64,000 nucleotides of DNA from Caballeronia calidae. Its GTDB lineage: Bacteria; Pseudomonadota; Gammaproteobacteria; Burkholderiales; Burkholderiaceae. A program made the position numbers and the translations under genes. The DNA lies in contig NZ_FCOX02000016.1 in assembly GCF_900044055.2 (NCBI RefSeq), positions 62,001 to 126,000 of the forward strand. The letters are read 5' to 3'. The notes beneath the pieces were generated by a model that had not been told where the DNA came from, did no database searches, and saw nothing but the letters and a program-made list of their open reading frames with translations. Positions 8,313-18,552 of this stretch are shown here, piece after piece (positions within the stretch are counted from its first letter, which is position 1; each line of letters begins with the position of its first letter).

Positions 8313-8776
8313 CAATTTGCAGCGCGCCGGAAGGTAAGAAATACCGTTTAATCAACGCATTCATACCTCGCCCCTGCACTCACCTTTGCTTAATCGTCAT
8401 ACCGGCCGGACGATTACTTTATTTCCGGTATTCACATACCCGGGAATAGTTACCTTGGATTATGTCGTCAAGATGGCTCTCGATAGTTCATTCAGGCGCG
8501 GGGAAACATCCGGCGCGCAGCGAAGCGGCGAGGAAGCAGAAGAACCTGCGTGGATGCGCGTGCCCGCCGTTCGTCCGACAGGCTCGGGGATCAGCGTCAC
8601 GCTATGGGACGAAATCCCGCCCGGGCCGTCTCACGCGGCTGAGCCATTCGGCGACGGCTCGCCGGAGGAATGAGGCGGGCGGCGCATCGCGCGCCGGTCG
8701 GAACGGAAGCGTCGGTTAGAATCGGTGCCCCGGCGGCGCGGCCCGCGCGCGCCAGTTTGCCTCGACCTCTTTGCTC

Positions 8777-9274
8777 ATGACGACGCTGACCCTCATCGTC
8801 GCCCGCGCGCGCAATGGCGTGATCGGACGCGACAATCAATTGCCCTGGCGCCTGCCGGAGGACCTCGCCTTCTTCAAGCGCACGACGATGGGCGCGCCCA
8901 TCATCATGGGCCGCAAGACGCATGAATCGATCGGCCGGCCGCTGCCCGGGCGGCGCAATATCGTCGTGTCGCGCGACGCCGAGCGGCGTTATGAAGGCTG
9001 CGACGTCGTGACGAGCCTCGAAGCGGCGCTCGCACTGGAGCCGGCGAAGGAAGCGTTCCTGATCGGCGGCGCGCAGTTGTATCGCGATGCCATCCTCCGC
9101 GCCGACAAGCTGATCGTCACCGAGATCGACGCCGACTTCGACGGCGACACGCGCTTTCCCGCACCCGATCCGGCGCACTGGCGCGAGGTCTCGCGCGAAA
9201 CGCATCGCGCGGCGCCGCCGAACGCGTTCGACTTCGCGTTCGTCACTTACGAGCGCATCGCCGCCGCGGAATGA
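8777..9274 (+). CDS. folA: Dihydrofolate reductase
   Basis: 165 residues from ATG 8777 ([17 protein letters not shown]); an in-frame TTG two codons earlier is less likely. It reduces dihydrofolate to tetrahydrofolate with NADPH and is the trimethoprim target. The motifs are N-G-V-I-G-x-D-N-Q-L-P-W with active-site Leu-Pro-Trp, [28 protein letters not shown], and the NADPH-binding [13 protein letters not shown]. Length matches the chromosomal enzyme (~160). A TAGAAT -10-like element (8717-8722) lies 55 bases upstream. It recycles the dihydrofolate made by thyA 2.5 kb to the left. Confidence 0.97.
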   Translation: MTTLTLIVARARNGVIGRDNQLPWRLPEDLAFFKRTTMGAPIIMGRKTHESIGRPLPGRRNIVVSRDAERRYEGCDVVTSLEAALALEPAKEAFLIGGAQLYRDAILRADKLIVTEIDADFDGDTRFPAPDPAHWREVSRETHRAAPPNAFDFAFVTYERIAAAE

Positions 9275-9275
9275 A

Positions 9276-9302
9276 AAAAGCCCCGGACATTCCGGGGCTT
9301 TT
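9276..9302. terminator. Bidirectional terminator between folA and pmbA
   Basis: AAAAGCCCCGG (9276-9286) and CCGGGGCTTTT (9292-9302) form an 11-bp stem with loop ACATT. It follows the folA stop directly and also lies 20 bases beyond the pmbA stop on the other strand. Confidence 0.9.
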
Positions 9303-9321
9303 GCGTTTCAGCCGACGCGGA

Positions 9322-10692
9322 TCACTGCCCCGCGACCGTCATCCGTTCGATCAGCACGGAGCCGATTTCCTTCGTGCCGCGCACGACCGTATCCGCGCCG
9401 ATCGCCTCGATATGGCGGAACATCTCCTGCAGCGTGCTGGCCACGGTGATTTCCTCCACGGCGTGCTGAATCTTGCCGTTCTCGACCCAGAAGCCCGACG
9501 CGCCGCGCGAATAATCGCCCGTCACGTAGTTCACGCCCTGCCCCATCAGCTCGGTGAGCAAAAGGCCGGTATCGAGTTTCTTCAGCATCGCCTCGAAATC
9601 GTCTTCGGGATTCGTTTGCTTGCTCCTCATCGTGAGATTGTGCGAGCCGCCCGCATTGCCGGTCGTCTGCATGCCGAGCTTGCGCGCGGAATACGTCGAC
9701 AGGAAATAGCCTTGCACGACGCCATCCTCGACCACGTTGCGCCGCTGCGTGCGCACGCCTTCCTCGTCGAAAGGCGCGCTGCCCATGCCGCCCTTCACGT
9801 GCGGGTCCTCGACGATCTGGATATGCGGCGCGAACACCGGCTTGCCGAGACTGTCGACAAGAAACGTGGTCTTGCGATACAGCGCGCCGCCGCTCACCGC
9901 CTGCACGAACGCGCCGAGAATACCCGCCGCGAGCGGCGCCTCGAAGAGCACGCGGCACTTGCGCGTGTCGAGGCTCTTCGCGTTGAGGCGCGCGAGCGCG
10001 CGTTCGGCGGCGTAACGGCCGACCGCTTCCGGCGCGGCGAGCGCGGAAGCATCGCGCTTCGACGTGTACCAGTCGTCGCGCTGCATGTCGCGGCCGGCCG
10101 CCGCGATCGGCGCGCACGCGATGTAATGACGCGAATACGGATAGCCCGCCATGAAGCCGCGCGACGTGGCGAGCACGAACTGCGAATGCTGCGCCGAGAC
10201 GCTCGCGCCTTCGGAGTTGGTCACGCGCTTGTCGACCGCGAACGCGGCTGCTTCCGCCCGACGCGCGATCTCCGCGGCCTCTTCGGCGTCGATGTCCCAC
10301 GGGTGATACAGATCGAGATCCTGCGGCGTCTTCTCCAGCAATGCTTCTTCGGCGAGGCCCGCCGCGCTGTCCTCGGCCGTGAAGCGCGCGATGTTGTACG
10401 CGGCGGCGACCGTGTCGCGCAGCGCGTCGCGCGTGAAGTCGGCGGTGCTCGCGTTGCCGCGCTTCTTGCCGATGAACACCGTCACGCCGACCATCTTGTC
10501 GCGGTTGTGCTCGATCGTCTCGACTTCGCCGCGCCGCACGCTCACCGACAGGCCGTCGCCCTCGGAGATCTCGGTGGCGGCATCGCTCGCGCCGAGTTCC
10601 TTCGCGTAGCGCAGGATGTCGGAGGCGATCTCCTTCAGCTCGTCCTGCGTGTGCGGGAAGTAGCGTTGCTTGACGTCCATGTCTGCTGCCAT
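9322..10692 (-). CDS. pmbA: TldE/PmbA-family metalloprotease subunit
   Basis: 456 residues from ATG 10692 ([19 protein letters not shown]); a second ATG is four codons later. PmbA/TldE pairs with TldD to form a heterodimeric Zn protease that trims peptides such as microcin B17 and CcdA. The N-terminal domain carries [31 protein letters not shown]. The C-terminal domain contains [10 protein letters not shown] and a Gly-rich region ending [22 protein letters not shown], typical of the family. The TldE partner lacks the HExxxH zinc motif found in TldD, and none is seen here. It is divergent from yjgA, as in many beta- and gammaproteobacteria. The in-frame extension to 11325 is antisense to yjgA and not real. 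Confidence 0.93.
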   Translation of the reverse strand: MAADMDVKQRYFPHTQDELKEIASDILRYAKELGASDAATEISEGDGLSVSVRRGEVETIEHNRDKMVGVTVFIGKKRGNASTADFTRDALRDTVAAAYNIARFTAEDSAAGLAEEALLEKTPQDLDLYHPWDIDAEEAAEIARRAEAAAFAVDKRVTNSEGASVSAQHSQFVLATSRGFMAGYPYSRHYIACAPIAAAGRDMQRDDWYTSKRDASALAAPEAVGRYAAERALARLNAKSLDTRKCRVLFEAPLAAGILGAFVQAVSGGALYRKTTFLVDSLGKPVFAPHIQIVEDPHVKGGMGSAPFDEEGVRTQRRNVVEDGVVQGYFLSTYSARKLGMQTTGNAGGSHNLTMRSKQTNPEDDFEAMLKKLDTGLLLTELMGQGVNYVTGDYSRGASGFWVENGKIQHAVEEITVASTLQEMFRHIEAIGADTVVRGTKEIGSVLIERMTVAGQ

Positions 10693-10893
10693 GTTGGGTT
10701 GCCTTTGGAAGCCGGGCGGTGTGCGCCCGCGCGTGTCGTGGTTGCTTCGGAATGCCGGGCTCGAAGCGCTCGCAATCGAACGCCGAACAGCGGATCGACG
10801 TATCACGCGATCATAGCAAGGACAGCGCGCATTGACCCGCCAAGCTTCGGCGCGCGGTTCGGGCGCGATGCGGGCGCAAGCTACAATGTCGGG

Positions 10894-11511
10894 ATGAACC
10901 GTAAAACCCGCATTCAACCGATCGATTCCGGCCGCGACGACGCGCGCGAGACCGACGAAAACGGCTACGACCGCCCGAGCAAATCCCAGCTGAAGCGCGA
11001 AATGCACGCGCTGCAGGAGCTGGGCGAAGCGCTCATCGCGCTGCCGAAAGACGCGCTCAAACGCATGCCGATGCCCGAGGATCTCGGCGACGCCGTGCGC
11101 GAGGCGCGCCGCATCACCGATCACGAGGGCAAGCGCCGCCAGTTGCAATACGTCGGCAAGGTCATGCGCTCGCTGACCGAAGACGAAATCGCTGCGCTGC
11201 GCACCGCGCTGGACACGCATCGCGGCGTGAACAAGGCCGAAACCGCGCGGATGCACTGGATCGAGCGCACGCGCGAGCAGCTTCTCGCCGACGACGCCGC
11301 GCTCACCGAATTCATCCGCAATCATCCGGGCGTCGATCCGCAGGAAGGCCGCACGCTGATCCGCAACGCGCGCAAGGAGCGTCAGCAGCAGAAGCCGCCG
11401 CGCTATTACCGCGAGCTGTTCCAGTGGATCAAGAACGCGGCGGGCGTGACCGATGAAGACGAAGACATCGAAGGCGACGAGGACGATCGCGATGACGAAA
11501 CCGAAGCGTAA
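10894..11511 (+). CDS. darP: Ribosome biogenesis factor YjgA/DarP (DUF615)
   Basis: 205 residues from ATG 10894 ([13 protein letters not shown]). The DUF615 core is clear: [23 protein letters not shown], then [20 protein letters not shown], and the basic segment [24 protein letters not shown], followed by an acidic tail ([19 protein letters not shown]). The E. coli homologue binds late-stage 50S particles and helps shape the peptidyl transferase centre. A TACAAT -10-like element lies about 10 bases upstream of the ATG. The gene overlaps mog by 20 bases. Confidence 0.93.
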   Translation: MNRKTRIQPIDSGRDDARETDENGYDRPSKSQLKREMHALQELGEALIALPKDALKRMPMPEDLGDAVREARRITDHEGKRRQLQYVGKVMRSLTEDEIAALRTALDTHRGVNKAETARMHWIERTREQLLADDAALTEFIRNHPGVDPQEGRTLIRNARKERQQQKPPRYYRELFQWIKNAAGVTDEDEDIEGDEDDRDDETEA

Positions 11512-12115
11512 TCATCCGGACGAACTGATCGTCGGACTCGTGTCGATCAGCGATCGCGCGTCTCAAGGCGTCTACGAGGACAAGGGCTTGCCGTCGTTGC
11601 AGGCGTGGCTCGGCGAGGCGCTCACGACGCCCTTTCGCGCCGAGACGCGCTTGATCCAGGACGACGCGGCCACGATTTCCGCGACGCTCGTCGAGCTCGT
11701 CGACACGCACGGCTGCGATCTCGTGCTGACGACGGGCGGCACCGGCCCCGCGCGCCGCGACGTGACGCCGGAAGCGACACTCGCCGTCGCCACGAAGCCG
11801 ATGCCCGGCTTCGGTGAGCAGATGCGCCAGATCAGCCTGAATTTCGTGCCGACCGCGATTCTTTCGCGGCAGGTCGCGGTGATTCGCGAAACGGACGATC
11901 ACGCCGCGCTGATCATCAATCTGCCGGGGCAGCCGAAGTCGATCCGCGAGACGCTCGAAGGCCTCAAAGACGAGAACGGCAAGGCGAAAGTGCCGGGCAT
12001 TTTCGCGGCGGTACCGTATTGCATCGATCTGATCGGCGGGCCTTATATCGAAACGCGGGCGGAAGTCGTCGCCGCGTTCCGCCCGAAGAGCGCGATCCGC
12101 CCGCCGAAAGATTAG
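11492..12115 (+). CDS. mog: Molybdopterin adenylyltransferase
   Basis: 207 residues from ATG 11492 ([24 protein letters not shown]). MogA adenylates molybdopterin as an intermediate before molybdate insertion. The MoCF signature is intact: [19 protein letters not shown], with the G-G-T-G phosphate-binding loop, and [15 protein letters not shown]. It starts inside the last 20 bases of darP, so the two are probably co-translated. The end overlaps the converging orn gene by four bases. The product would feed enzymes such as the Mo-dependent formate dehydrogenase (fdsA) in this window. Confidence 0.94.
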   Translation: MTKPKRNHPDELIVGLVSISDRASQGVYEDKGLPSLQAWLGEALTTPFRAETRLIQDDAATISATLVELVDTHGCDLVLTTGGTGPARRDVTPEATLAVATKPMPGFGEQMRQISLNFVPTAILSRQVAVIRETDDHAALIINLPGQPKSIRETLEGLKDENGKAKVPGIFAAVPYCIDLIGGPYIETRAEVVAAFRPKSAIRPPKD

Positions 12116-12720
12116 GACGCGGCGGCCGGCGCCGACGGAATCAGGAAGTGCTCGCGGTAATACTTGAGCTCGTCGATCGACTCGTGGATGTCCGCGAGTG
12201 CCGTGTGCATCGCGCGCTTCTGGAAGCCCTTGTAGATCGCCGGCTGCCAGCGGCGGCACAGTTCCTTCAGGGTGCTGACGTCGAGATTGCGGTAGTGGAA
12301 GAAGGTTTCCAGCTCCGGCATCCAGCGCGCCATGAAACGTCGGTCCTGGCAGATCGAATTGCCGCACATCGGAGACTTGCCGGGCGGCACGTACTGGCCG
12401 AGAAAATCGCGGATCTGGCGCGTGGCTTCGGCTTCATCGACCGTCGATGCCTTCACGCGCTCGGTCAGCCCCGAGCGGCCGTGCGTATTGCGGTTCCACT
12501 CGTCCATGCGGCCGAGCGTTTCGTCCGACTGATGAATCGCGAGCACCGGCCCTTCCACCATCTTGTCGAGCGTCGAATTCGTCACGACCACCGCGATCTC
12601 GATGATGCGATCGTTGTCCGGATCGAGACCGGTCATCTCCATATCGAGCCACACGAGATTCATGTCGCTGCGCACGAGCGCGTTTTCGTCTGATTCGGGA
12701 GTGGCGGAGATGTCGGTCAT
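12112..12720 (-). CDS. orn: Oligoribonuclease (3'-5' exoribonuclease)
   Basis: 202 residues. Orn degrades 2-5-nt RNA, including pGpG from cyclic di-GMP breakdown. The DEDDh exonuclease motifs are present: [14 protein letters not shown] (Asp/Glu pair), the second-Asp motif near [43 protein letters not shown], and the C-terminal [18 protein letters not shown] with catalytic His and Asp. A ~20-residue N-terminal extension precedes the conserved MNLVWLDME, so translation could start there. It is divergent from the M48 protease gene. Confidence 0.96.
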   Translation of the reverse strand: MTDISATPESDENALVRSDMNLVWLDMEMTGLDPDNDRIIEIAVVVTNSTLDKMVEGPVLAIHQSDETLGRMDEWNRNTHGRSGLTERVKASTVDEAEATRQIRDFLGQYVPPGKSPMCGNSICQDRRFMARWMPELETFFHYRNLDVSTLKELCRRWQPAIYKGFQKRAMHTALADIHESIDELKYYREHFLIPSAPAAAS

Positions 12721-12851
12721 GAAAGCGGCCTGAGAGGTGGGAATGCCGTGCCCGCTCGCTGTCTTGCTCGTTGCGGGATGTCGGATTCGACACTGCGCGG
12801 CGGCACGGCCAAGAACCTATAATTCTCGCATAGTTCAATCGGAATGCCCGG

Positions 12852-14120
12852 ATGGCCAACCTCACACTCGCCTTCTCGACGATCTTCGTCGTCGCCCTCG
12901 TCGCGATGGTCTCGACCAAGCTCTGGCTCGCGTCGCGGCAGATTCGCCACGTCGCCGCGCATCGCAACGGCGTGCCCGCGCAGTTTTCCGGCACGATCCC
13001 GCTCACCGCGCATCAGCGCGCCGCGGATTACACCGTCGAACGCACCCGCCTCACGATGATCGAGGTCGTCACGAGCGCGGTCGTGCTCGTCGCGCTGACG
13101 CTGCTCGGCGGCGTGCAGGCGCTCGATCTCGCCATCTCGGACTGGCTCGGGCGCGGCTATCTCGGACAGATCGCGCTGGTGGCGTCGGTCGTCGCGATCA
13201 CGAGCGTCATCGACCTGCCGTTCGATTACATCCGCCATTTCGTGATCGAGGAAAAGTTCGGCTTCAACCGCATGTCGAAGAAGCTCTTCTTCGTCGATCT
13301 GGTGAAGGGCACGCTGCTCGCGATCGTCATCGGCGCGCCGCTTCTGCTGCTCACGCTCTGGCTGATGGACCGCGCCGGCACCTTCTGGTGGCTCTGGACG
13401 TGGATGGTGTGGGTCGCGTTCCAGTTGCTCGCGATGATCATCTATCCGACCTTCATCGCTCCGCTCTTCAACAAGTTCGAGCCGCTGAAGGACGAGGCGC
13501 TCGTCGCGCGCATCACGAATCTGATGTCGCGCACCGGCTTCGCGGCCAAGGGCCTGTTCGTGATGGACGGCAGCCGCCGCTCGGCGCACGGCAACGCGTA
13601 TTTCACGGGCTTCGGCGCGGCAAAGCGCATCGTGTTCTTCGATACCCTGCTCGCGCGCCTTTCCGGCAGCGAAATCGAAGCGGTGCTGGCGCATGAACTC
13701 GGCCACTTCAAGCGCCGTCACGTGCTGAAGCTGATGATCGTCATGTTCGGCATCAGCCTCGCGATGCTCGCGCTGCTCGGCTGGCTCATTCAAACGACGT
13801 GGTTCTACGAAGGCCTGGGCGTGCGGCCGTCGCTCGTCGGCAGCAACAACGGGCTCGCGCTCGTGCTGTTCATGCTCGTGCTGCCGGTGTTCATGTTCTT
13901 CATCACGCCGCTCGGCAGCCTGACATCGCGCAAGAACGAGTTCGAAGCCGATGCCTTCGCCGCGAGCCAGACCGATCCGAAGGATCTCGTGAACGCGCTC
14001 GTGAAGCTCTACGAGGACAACGCGTCGACGCTCACGCCCGATCCCATCTACACCGCGTTCTACTATTCGCATCCACCCGCCTCGCAGCGCATCGACCGCC
14101 TGATGCAGCACGCCGCATGA
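12852..14120 (+). CDS. Ste24-like M48 family membrane metalloprotease
   Basis: 422 residues with several hydrophobic segments (residues ~1-20, 60-85, 95-120, 150-175, 185-205, 290-320, 335-360). The zinc motif [10 protein letters not shown] is at residues 281-290 and the downstream Glu ligand lies in [11 protein letters not shown]. The architecture matches CAAX-protease 1 / Ste24 rather than the shorter HtpX. In bacteria these are inner-membrane quality-control proteases; isoprenyl-protein processing is not expected. A perfect TATAAT (12818-12823) lies 28 bases upstream. The stop overlaps the rsgA start (ATGA), so the pair is translationally coupled. Confidence 0.93.
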   Translation: MANLTLAFSTIFVVALVAMVSTKLWLASRQIRHVAAHRNGVPAQFSGTIPLTAHQRAADYTVERTRLTMIEVVTSAVVLVALTLLGGVQALDLAISDWLGRGYLGQIALVASVVAITSVIDLPFDYIRHFVIEEKFGFNRMSKKLFFVDLVKGTLLAIVIGAPLLLLTLWLMDRAGTFWWLWTWMVWVAFQLLAMIIYPTFIAPLFNKFEPLKDEALVARITNLMSRTGFAAKGLFVMDGSRRSAHGNAYFTGFGAAKRIVFFDTLLARLSGSEIEAVLAHELGHFKRRHVLKLMIVMFGISLAMLALLGWLIQTTWFYEGLGVRPSLVGSNNGLALVLFMLVLPVFMFFITPLGSLTSRKNEFEADAFAASQTDPKDLVNALVKLYEDNASTLTPDPIYTAFYYSHPPASQRIDRLMQHAA

Positions 14121-15043
14121 CGCGCGGCTCCAGGCGTCCGGGTGTGGGCGCGCGACTCGAAGGCACCGTGATCGCAGCGCATGGGCGGCACTATCTCGTA
14201 ACGCCCGAAGACGGCGGCGCGATGCTCCAGTGCTTCCCGCGCGGCAAGCGAAGCGAAGTGGCCGTGGGCGACCGCGTGAGCTACGAGCAATCGTCGGCGG
14301 ATCAGGGCGTGATCGTCGAAATCGGCGAGCGGCGCAATCTGCTGTATCGCTCGGACCAGTTCAAGTCGAAGCTCTTCGCCGCGAATCTCGATCAACTGCT
14401 GATCGTGCTCGCCACCGAGCCGCACTTCAGCGAGGATCTGCTCGGGCGCGCGCTGATCGCGGCGGAGGCGCATGGACTGGAATCGCTGATCGTGTTGAAC
14501 AAGATCGACGTCGAAAGCGCGCTGCCGCTCGCGCGCGAACGTCTCGCGCCGTATCGCGAGCTCGGCTACACGGTCATCGAGCTGTCCGCGAAAATGGCAC
14601 CCGGCAATGTGCACCCGCAACTCGACGCGCGCCTCAAAGACCGCTCGACGATCCTGCTCGGCCAGTCCGGCATGGGCAAATCGACGCTCGTGAACCTGCT
14701 CGTCCCCGATGCCGATGCCGCGACGCGCGAGATTTCCTCGGCGCTCAACAGCGGCCGTCACACGACCACGTTCACGCGACTCTACGACCTGCCCGGCGGC
14801 GGCGCGCTCATCGACTCGCCGGGTTTTCAGGAGTTCGGCCTGCATCACTTGTCCGAGGGCCAACTCGAGCGTGCGTTCGCGGATTTCCGGCCGTATCTCG
14901 GCCACTGCCGCTTCTACAACTGCCATCATCTGCACGAGCCCGGCTGCGCGGTGCTCGAAGCGGTCGAAGCCGGCAAGATCAGGCCCGAGCGCCACGCGCT
15001 CTACGCGCAACTCGTTCACGAAGCCAGCCAGATCGTTCGATGA
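14117..15043 (+). CDS. rsgA: Ribosome small-subunit-dependent GTPase A
   Basis: 308 residues. RsgA is a circularly permuted GTPase that checks late 30S maturation. An OB-fold N-terminus ([18 protein letters not shown]...) precedes a G-domain with the permuted order G4 (LNKID), then G1 GQSGMGKST (~182-190), G2 [11 protein letters not shown] and G3 [12 protein letters not shown]-terminal zinc-binding segment has C-x5-C-H-H-x3-E-P-G-C ([12 protein letters not shown]). It overlaps the upstream protease gene by ATGA and the downstream DUF2007 gene the same way. Confidence 0.96.
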   Translation: MTRGSRRPGVGARLEGTVIAAHGRHYLVTPEDGGAMLQCFPRGKRSEVAVGDRVSYEQSSADQGVIVEIGERRNLLYRSDQFKSKLFAANLDQLLIVLATEPHFSEDLLGRALIAAEAHGLESLIVLNKIDVESALPLARERLAPYRELGYTVIELSAKMAPGNVHPQLDARLKDRSTILLGQSGMGKSTLVNLLVPDADAATREISSALNSGRHTTTFTRLYDLPGGGALIDSPGFQEFGLHHLSEGQLERAFADFRPYLGHCRFYNCHHLHEPGCAVLEAVEAGKIRPERHALYAQLVHEASQIVR

Positions 15044-15363
15044 AGCGGCTCACGCGCGCCCCCAACCTGATCACGGCGCAGCATTGGGTGAACGTGCTGG
15101 CGGCCGCGGGCGTGCCTTGCGAGTTGCATAACCGCTATCTGAACGGCGCGATGGGCGAGATTCCGGCGGATCAGTGCGCGCCGGAGATATGGATCGTCGA
15201 CGATCGCGACGAAGCGCTTGCGCTGCGCCTTCTGGAGGGCGCACGAAAAGGGCCGGACGCGAACGCCCGGCCCTGGAAATGCAAGCAATGCGGCGAATGG
15301 CTGGAGCCGCAGTTCACTGTGTGCTGGCAGTGTCAGACGGCGCGCGATCCCCTGGACGACTGA
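15040..15363 (+). CDS. DUF2007 zinc-ribbon protein
   Basis: 107 residues starting at the ATG that overlaps the rsgA stop. The N-terminal half ([33 protein letters not shown]) is the DUF2007 ferredoxin-like fold seen in putative signal-transducing proteins. The C-terminus adds a zinc ribbon with two CxxC knuckles (WKCKQCGEW and VCWQCQT). Tight coupling to rsgA suggests co-production. The molecular role is not established for the family. The extended frame back to 14230 is antisense-type noise within rsgA. Confidence 0.85.
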   Translation: MKRLTRAPNLITAQHWVNVLAAAGVPCELHNRYLNGAMGEIPADQCAPEIWIVDDRDEALALRLLEGARKGPDANARPWKCKQCGEWLEPQFTVCWQCQTARDPLDD

Positions 15364-16302
15364 CTACGCCAGCCATACGGCGATGGTCAGCATCAGCAGC
15401 AGCAACATCCACAGAATCACGGCGCGCCACACGAGGCCGACCGCCGATTGCAGCGTGCGCGGCGTGCAGTCGTCGCCGACGGGCAGCGGGCTCGCTTCGC
15501 CGACGGCCAGCGCCTCGACCGAAAGCGGTTCGGCGAGCGGCCCCGCGAGACGCGCGCCCAGCGCGCCACTGCCCGCGGCGAGCAACACGCCCTCGTTCGC
15601 GTCCGGCCACTGGCGCGCGTGATTGCGCCACGCGTAGATCGCGTCCTCGAAATTGCCGACGATCGCAAAGCCGAGCGCGGTCAGGCGCGCGGGCACCCAA
15701 TCGATGATGAAAAACGCGCGCTGCGCGAACGACGAGAACTCGGCGGTGCGCTCCGGATTCGGCTTCGACCACGCGCGCGCCAGATATTCCGCGATCCGAT
15801 AAAGCACCGCGCCCGCCGGGCCGATCGGAATCAGGAACCAGAAGAACACGCCGAATACATGCCGATGCGACGCCACGACCGCGTGGACCAGCGTATGACG
15901 CACGATTTCGCTGACGGGCATGTCGACCGTGTCCATGCCGGTCCATTCGGTCAGCACTTCGCGCGCGCGCGGCACGTCGTCGTTGTTGAGCGCGAGGTGG
16001 ATGTCGGTGAAATAGTGGCTGAACTGACGGAAGCCGAGCGTGAAATACACGATCACCACGTTCCACAGGAATGCCAGAACGAAGTTGATGTGGTACAGCA
16101 CGTAATAGACGAGCCCGACGACGAGCGTCCAGGGCAACACGACGACGAGCCACGCGACAATGCCGTGCTTCTCCTTGCCGGCGTCGAAACCATGCGCGGT
16201 GGATTCCGCATGGTATTGAAGCAACGCCGAAATCGGATTGTGCGGCGACAGCGCGCGCACTTGCTCGATGATGAGAGCCAGCAATACGGAGAAAAAAGTC
16301 AT
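15364..16302 (-). CDS. CobD/CbiB-family membrane protein
   Basis: 312 residues from ATG 16302 (MTFFSVLLALIIEQVRAL). Hydrophobic segments lie near residues 1-15, 50-75, 80-100, 150-175 and 290-312. The fold matches CobD/CbiB, which attaches aminopropanol to cobyrate in cobalamin synthesis. Beta-proteobacterial members outside cob clusters, like this one, are often annotated only as CobD/CbiB family. RAFFIIDWVPARLTALGFAIVGNFEDAIYAWR matches the family core. With no other cobalamin genes in the window, true CbiB activity is uncertain. It converges with the DUF2007 gene with no spacer. Confidence 0.82.
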   Translation of the reverse strand: MTFFSVLLALIIEQVRALSPHNPISALLQYHAESTAHGFDAGKEKHGIVAWLVVVLPWTLVVGLVYYVLYHINFVLAFLWNVVIVYFTLGFRQFSHYFTDIHLALNNDDVPRAREVLTEWTGMDTVDMPVSEIVRHTLVHAVVASHRHVFGVFFWFLIPIGPAGAVLYRIAEYLARAWSKPNPERTAEFSSFAQRAFFIIDWVPARLTALGFAIVGNFEDAIYAWRNHARQWPDANEGVLLAAGSGALGARLAGPLAEPLSVEALAVGEASPLPVGDDCTPRTLQSAVGLVWRAVILWMLLLLMLTIAVWLA

Positions 16303-16428
16303 GCGAAGCGCCGAAACGGTCGGTTTAGTTCGAGTTTCGCGTAACGATAGCACAGCGCCTGTCGCGTTTTGCGTGCGAAGCCATCGCGCTCGCAATCGCA
16401 GCAATGCGCACTTCGCGCGCGCTTTCGC

Positions 16429-17130
16429 TCAAGCCGCGAGGAAGCGGTAGAAATTGCGCAACATGCCCGCCGTTGCGCCCCAGATGAAATAGGGCGCCTT
16501 TCTTTCGCCCGGCACATAAGGCATGGCAAAAAAACGACGCTCGCCGCCTTCCCAGCGAAACACGCGCACTTCGTGGTTCGCCGGATTCATGAGCCACGCG
16601 AGCGGGACCTCGAAGATATCGGCGACTTCGCGCGTGTCGGCCTCGAGCGTGAACGGCGGATACACGAGGGCGACGATCGGCGTCACCTTGAAGCCCGTGC
16701 CCGTCAGATATTCGGGCATCGCGCCGACGATCTCGCAATGCTCCGCGCCCAGGCCCACTTCTTCGTTGGCTTCGCGCAGCGCCGTGGCGGCGGCATCGGC
16801 GTCTTCGGGTTCGCGGCGGCCGCCGGGAAAACTGATCTGCCCCGCATGATCGGAGAGATGATCGGCGCGCTGCGTCAGCAGCACCGTCAGCCCGCCTTCG
16901 CGCACGACGAGCGGCACCAGCACCGACGCCACGCGCGGATCGCCGCCGATTGCCTTGATGCGTTGCTCGCGCTCTTCCTGAGACCAGTGGAGATTCATCG
17001 CGAAACGCGCGCGCAAACCCTCAGGCGTGAGGCGCTCGGGCGGAACCGGCGGGAGAGTCTCACCCGTCGTCAGGACGGGCATCTTTTCGGGTTCGAGGAT
17101 GCGAGGAGTCGAAGTCTTGCCGGTGGACAC
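16429..17130 (-). CDS. CoA pyrophosphatase (NUDIX hydrolase)
   Basis: 233 residues if the GTG at 17130 is used (VSTGKTSTPRILEPEKMPV), or 217 from ATG 17082. The longer form is preferred because the ILEPEKMPV segment looks like part of the conserved N-terminus of Burkholderia homologues; neither start has a strong Shine-Dalgarno. The Nudix box is complete: G-x5-E-x7-R-E-x2-E-E-x-G, seen as GRREPEDADAAATALREANEEVGL with E in position. The CoA-specific region (LLTQRADHLSDHAGQISFPGG) points to cleavage of CoA or oxidised CoA into 3',5'-ADP and phosphopantetheine. It lies between the CobD-like gene and rplS. Confidence 0.88.
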   Translation of the reverse strand: MSTGKTSTPRILEPEKMPVLTTGETLPPVPPERLTPEGLRARFAMNLHWSQEEREQRIKAIGGDPRVASVLVPLVVREGGLTVLLTQRADHLSDHAGQISFPGGRREPEDADAAATALREANEEVGLGAEHCEIVGAMPEYLTGTGFKVTPIVALVYPPFTLEADTREVADIFEVPLAWLMNPANHEVRVFRWEGGERRFFAMPYVPGERKAPYFIWGATAGMLRNFYRFLAA

Positions 17131-17177
17131 GGGTCGGAAATGGGTCTGTCGAAGACTCAATTGGAACACACCAAAGA

Positions 17178-17204
17178 AAAAAGCACCCACATGGGGTGCT
17201 TTTT
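17178..17204 (-). terminator. Terminator of the rpsP-rimM-trmD-rplS operon
   Basis: AAAAAGCACCC (17178-17188) pairs with GGGTGCTTTTT (17194-17204) around a 5-base loop. It lies 36 bases beyond the rplS stop; on the minus strand the stem runs into a T tract. Confidence 0.9.
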
Positions 17205-17239
17205 CCGTACTGCGTCTGACAAGGGACCGACCTGGCCGA

Positions 17240-17626
17240 TTACTCCGCCGAGGCAGTCTTGTCCTTGAAGACCAGCTTTTCCTTGATTCGAGCCGACTTG
17301 CCCGAACGCTCGCGCAGGTAGTAGAGCTTAGCGCGGCGAACATCACCACGGCGCTTCACGACGATGCTCGCGAGCAGCGGCGAGTAAGTCTGGAACGTAC
17401 GCTCGACGCCTTCGCCCGACGAAATCTTGCGGACGATGAAGTTCGAGTTCAGGCCACGGTTACGCTTCGCGATGACGACGCCTTCGTATGCCTGGACACG
17501 CTTACGCGTGCCTTCGACCACGTTCACGTTGACGACGACGGTATCGCCCGGCGCGAAGTCGGGGATGGTCTTCTCGCCCAGAACGCGTGCGATCTCTTCC
17601 TTCTCGAGTTGCTCAATCAGATTCAT
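17240..17626 (-). CDS. rplS: 50S ribosomal protein L19
   Basis: 128 residues: [24 protein letters not shown] then [37 protein letters not shown]. The signature [27 protein letters not shown] is diagnostic of L19, which sits at the 30S-50S interface. It is the last gene of the rpsP operon, 130 bases after trmD, with a strong AGGAG-type ribosome binding site just before the ATG. Confidence 0.98.
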   Translation of the reverse strand: MNLIEQLEKEEIARVLGEKTIPDFAPGDTVVVNVNVVEGTRKRVQAYEGVVIAKRNRGLNSNFIVRKISSGEGVERTFQTYSPLLASIVVKRRGDVRRAKLYYLRERSGKSARIKEKLVFKDKTASAE

Positions 17627-17756
17627 TACTGACTCCTTGTGCCATCTTGCCGGAGTTGCGTGCCTTGTTTTGAGTCAGGCCCCGGTAGAGGATGGGTTTG
17701 CTTCAGGCGCCGACTTCGAGCCGGCACCCCCATTTTCCCGCTCGTCCGCCCGAAGC

Positions 17757-18527
17757 CTATGCGGGCTTCGACGCTTCCTTCGCGAGTTCTGCGAGCCATG
17801 CCTCATCGGCACGGCTCAACATCTTGCCTGCGCGCGCCCGCTCGATCAGATCGGGCCGCTTGTTGAATGTGTTGCGCAATGCTTCGCGCCTGCGCCACGC
17901 GTCGATTTCCTTGTGATGGCCGCCGAGCAGCACATCCGGAACCCGCGTGCCTTCGTACTCTTCCGGCCGCGTGTAATGCGGACAATCGAGCAATACGTCG
18001 ACGAAACTGTCCTGCACCGCCGATTGCGCGTCGTTCAGCACGCCGGGCAACTGGCGCACGACTGCGTCCATCAGCGCCATCGCGGGAAGCTCTCCGCCGG
18101 ACAGAACGAAATCGCCGAGGCTCACTTCTTCGTCCACTTCGCGGTCGATCAGACGCTGGTCGATCGCTTCGTAACGGCCGCACAGCAGCACGAGACCGGG
18201 TTCCTGCGCGAACCGCATGACGCGGTCGTGGTCCAGCTTCGCACCTTGCGGCGACATCATCACGACGCGCGTCGACGTAATGCCCTGCTCGCGCTGCGCA
18301 GCCTTCGCCGCGTTGATCGCGTCTTCGAGCGGACGCGCCAGCATGACCATGCCGGGGCCGCCGCCGTACGGGCGATCGTCGACGGTGCGGTAGTTGTCCG
18401 TGGTGAAATCGCGCGGATTCCACGTGCGCAGACCGAACCGCTCCTGCTTCACCGCCCGGCTGGTGATACCCCAGTCGGTCAGCGCGCGAAACATTTCGGG
18501 AAAGAGCGTCACGACATCGAACTGCAT
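17757..18527 (-). CDS. trmD: tRNA (guanine-N1-)-methyltransferase
   Basis: 256 residues: [26 protein letters not shown]. TrmD makes m1G37 in tRNAs reading CNN codons, using SAM, and prevents +1 frameshifting. The knotted SPOUT site is visible: [15 protein letters not shown], then [30 protein letters not shown], and the [13 protein letters not shown] region. The gene follows rimM after 25 bases in the standard ribosomal operon. Confidence 0.98.
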   Translation of the reverse strand: MQFDVVTLFPEMFRALTDWGITSRAVKQERFGLRTWNPRDFTTDNYRTVDDRPYGGGPGMVMLARPLEDAINAAKAAQREQGITSTRVVMMSPQGAKLDHDRVMRFAQEPGLVLLCGRYEAIDQRLIDREVDEEVSLGDFVLSGGELPAMALMDAVVRQLPGVLNDAQSAVQDSFVDVLLDCPHYTRPEEYEGTRVPDVLLGGHHKEIDAWRRREALRNTFNKRPDLIERARAGKMLSRADEAWLAELAKEASKPA

Positions 18528-18552
18528 CGCTCTCTCCGTAACGTGCCGATGT

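Larger units (their letters stand above)
7820..8776. other. 957-base gene-free block with AT-rich core
   Basis: No convincing gene lies here. The longest open frames (7846-8151, 8386-8673, 7864-8082 on the complement) lack ribosome binding sites, have no recognisable domains, and 8386 would need a TTG start. The middle (about 8100-8470) is clearly AT-richer than its surroundings; 8161-8220 is 42 % GC. The block holds two GTTTC/GAAAC dyads, an inverted repeat GAGAATTTCTC near 8109 and a sigma-54-like promoter. Confidence 0.6.

Noticed and set aside
8386..8673. 95-residue open frame in the 7.8-8.8 kb block
   Set aside because: TTG start, no ribosome binding site, sequence of the type seen in random GC-rich frames, no domain.
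9271..11511. 746-residue frame running antisense to pmbA into darP
   Set aside because: Only the portion from 10894 matches DUF615; the rest is antisense to pmbA.
13799..14116. N-terminal extension of rsgA within the M48 protease gene
   Set aside because: The extension is read out of frame through conserved protease sequence; the ATGA-coupled start at 14117 fits RsgA length.
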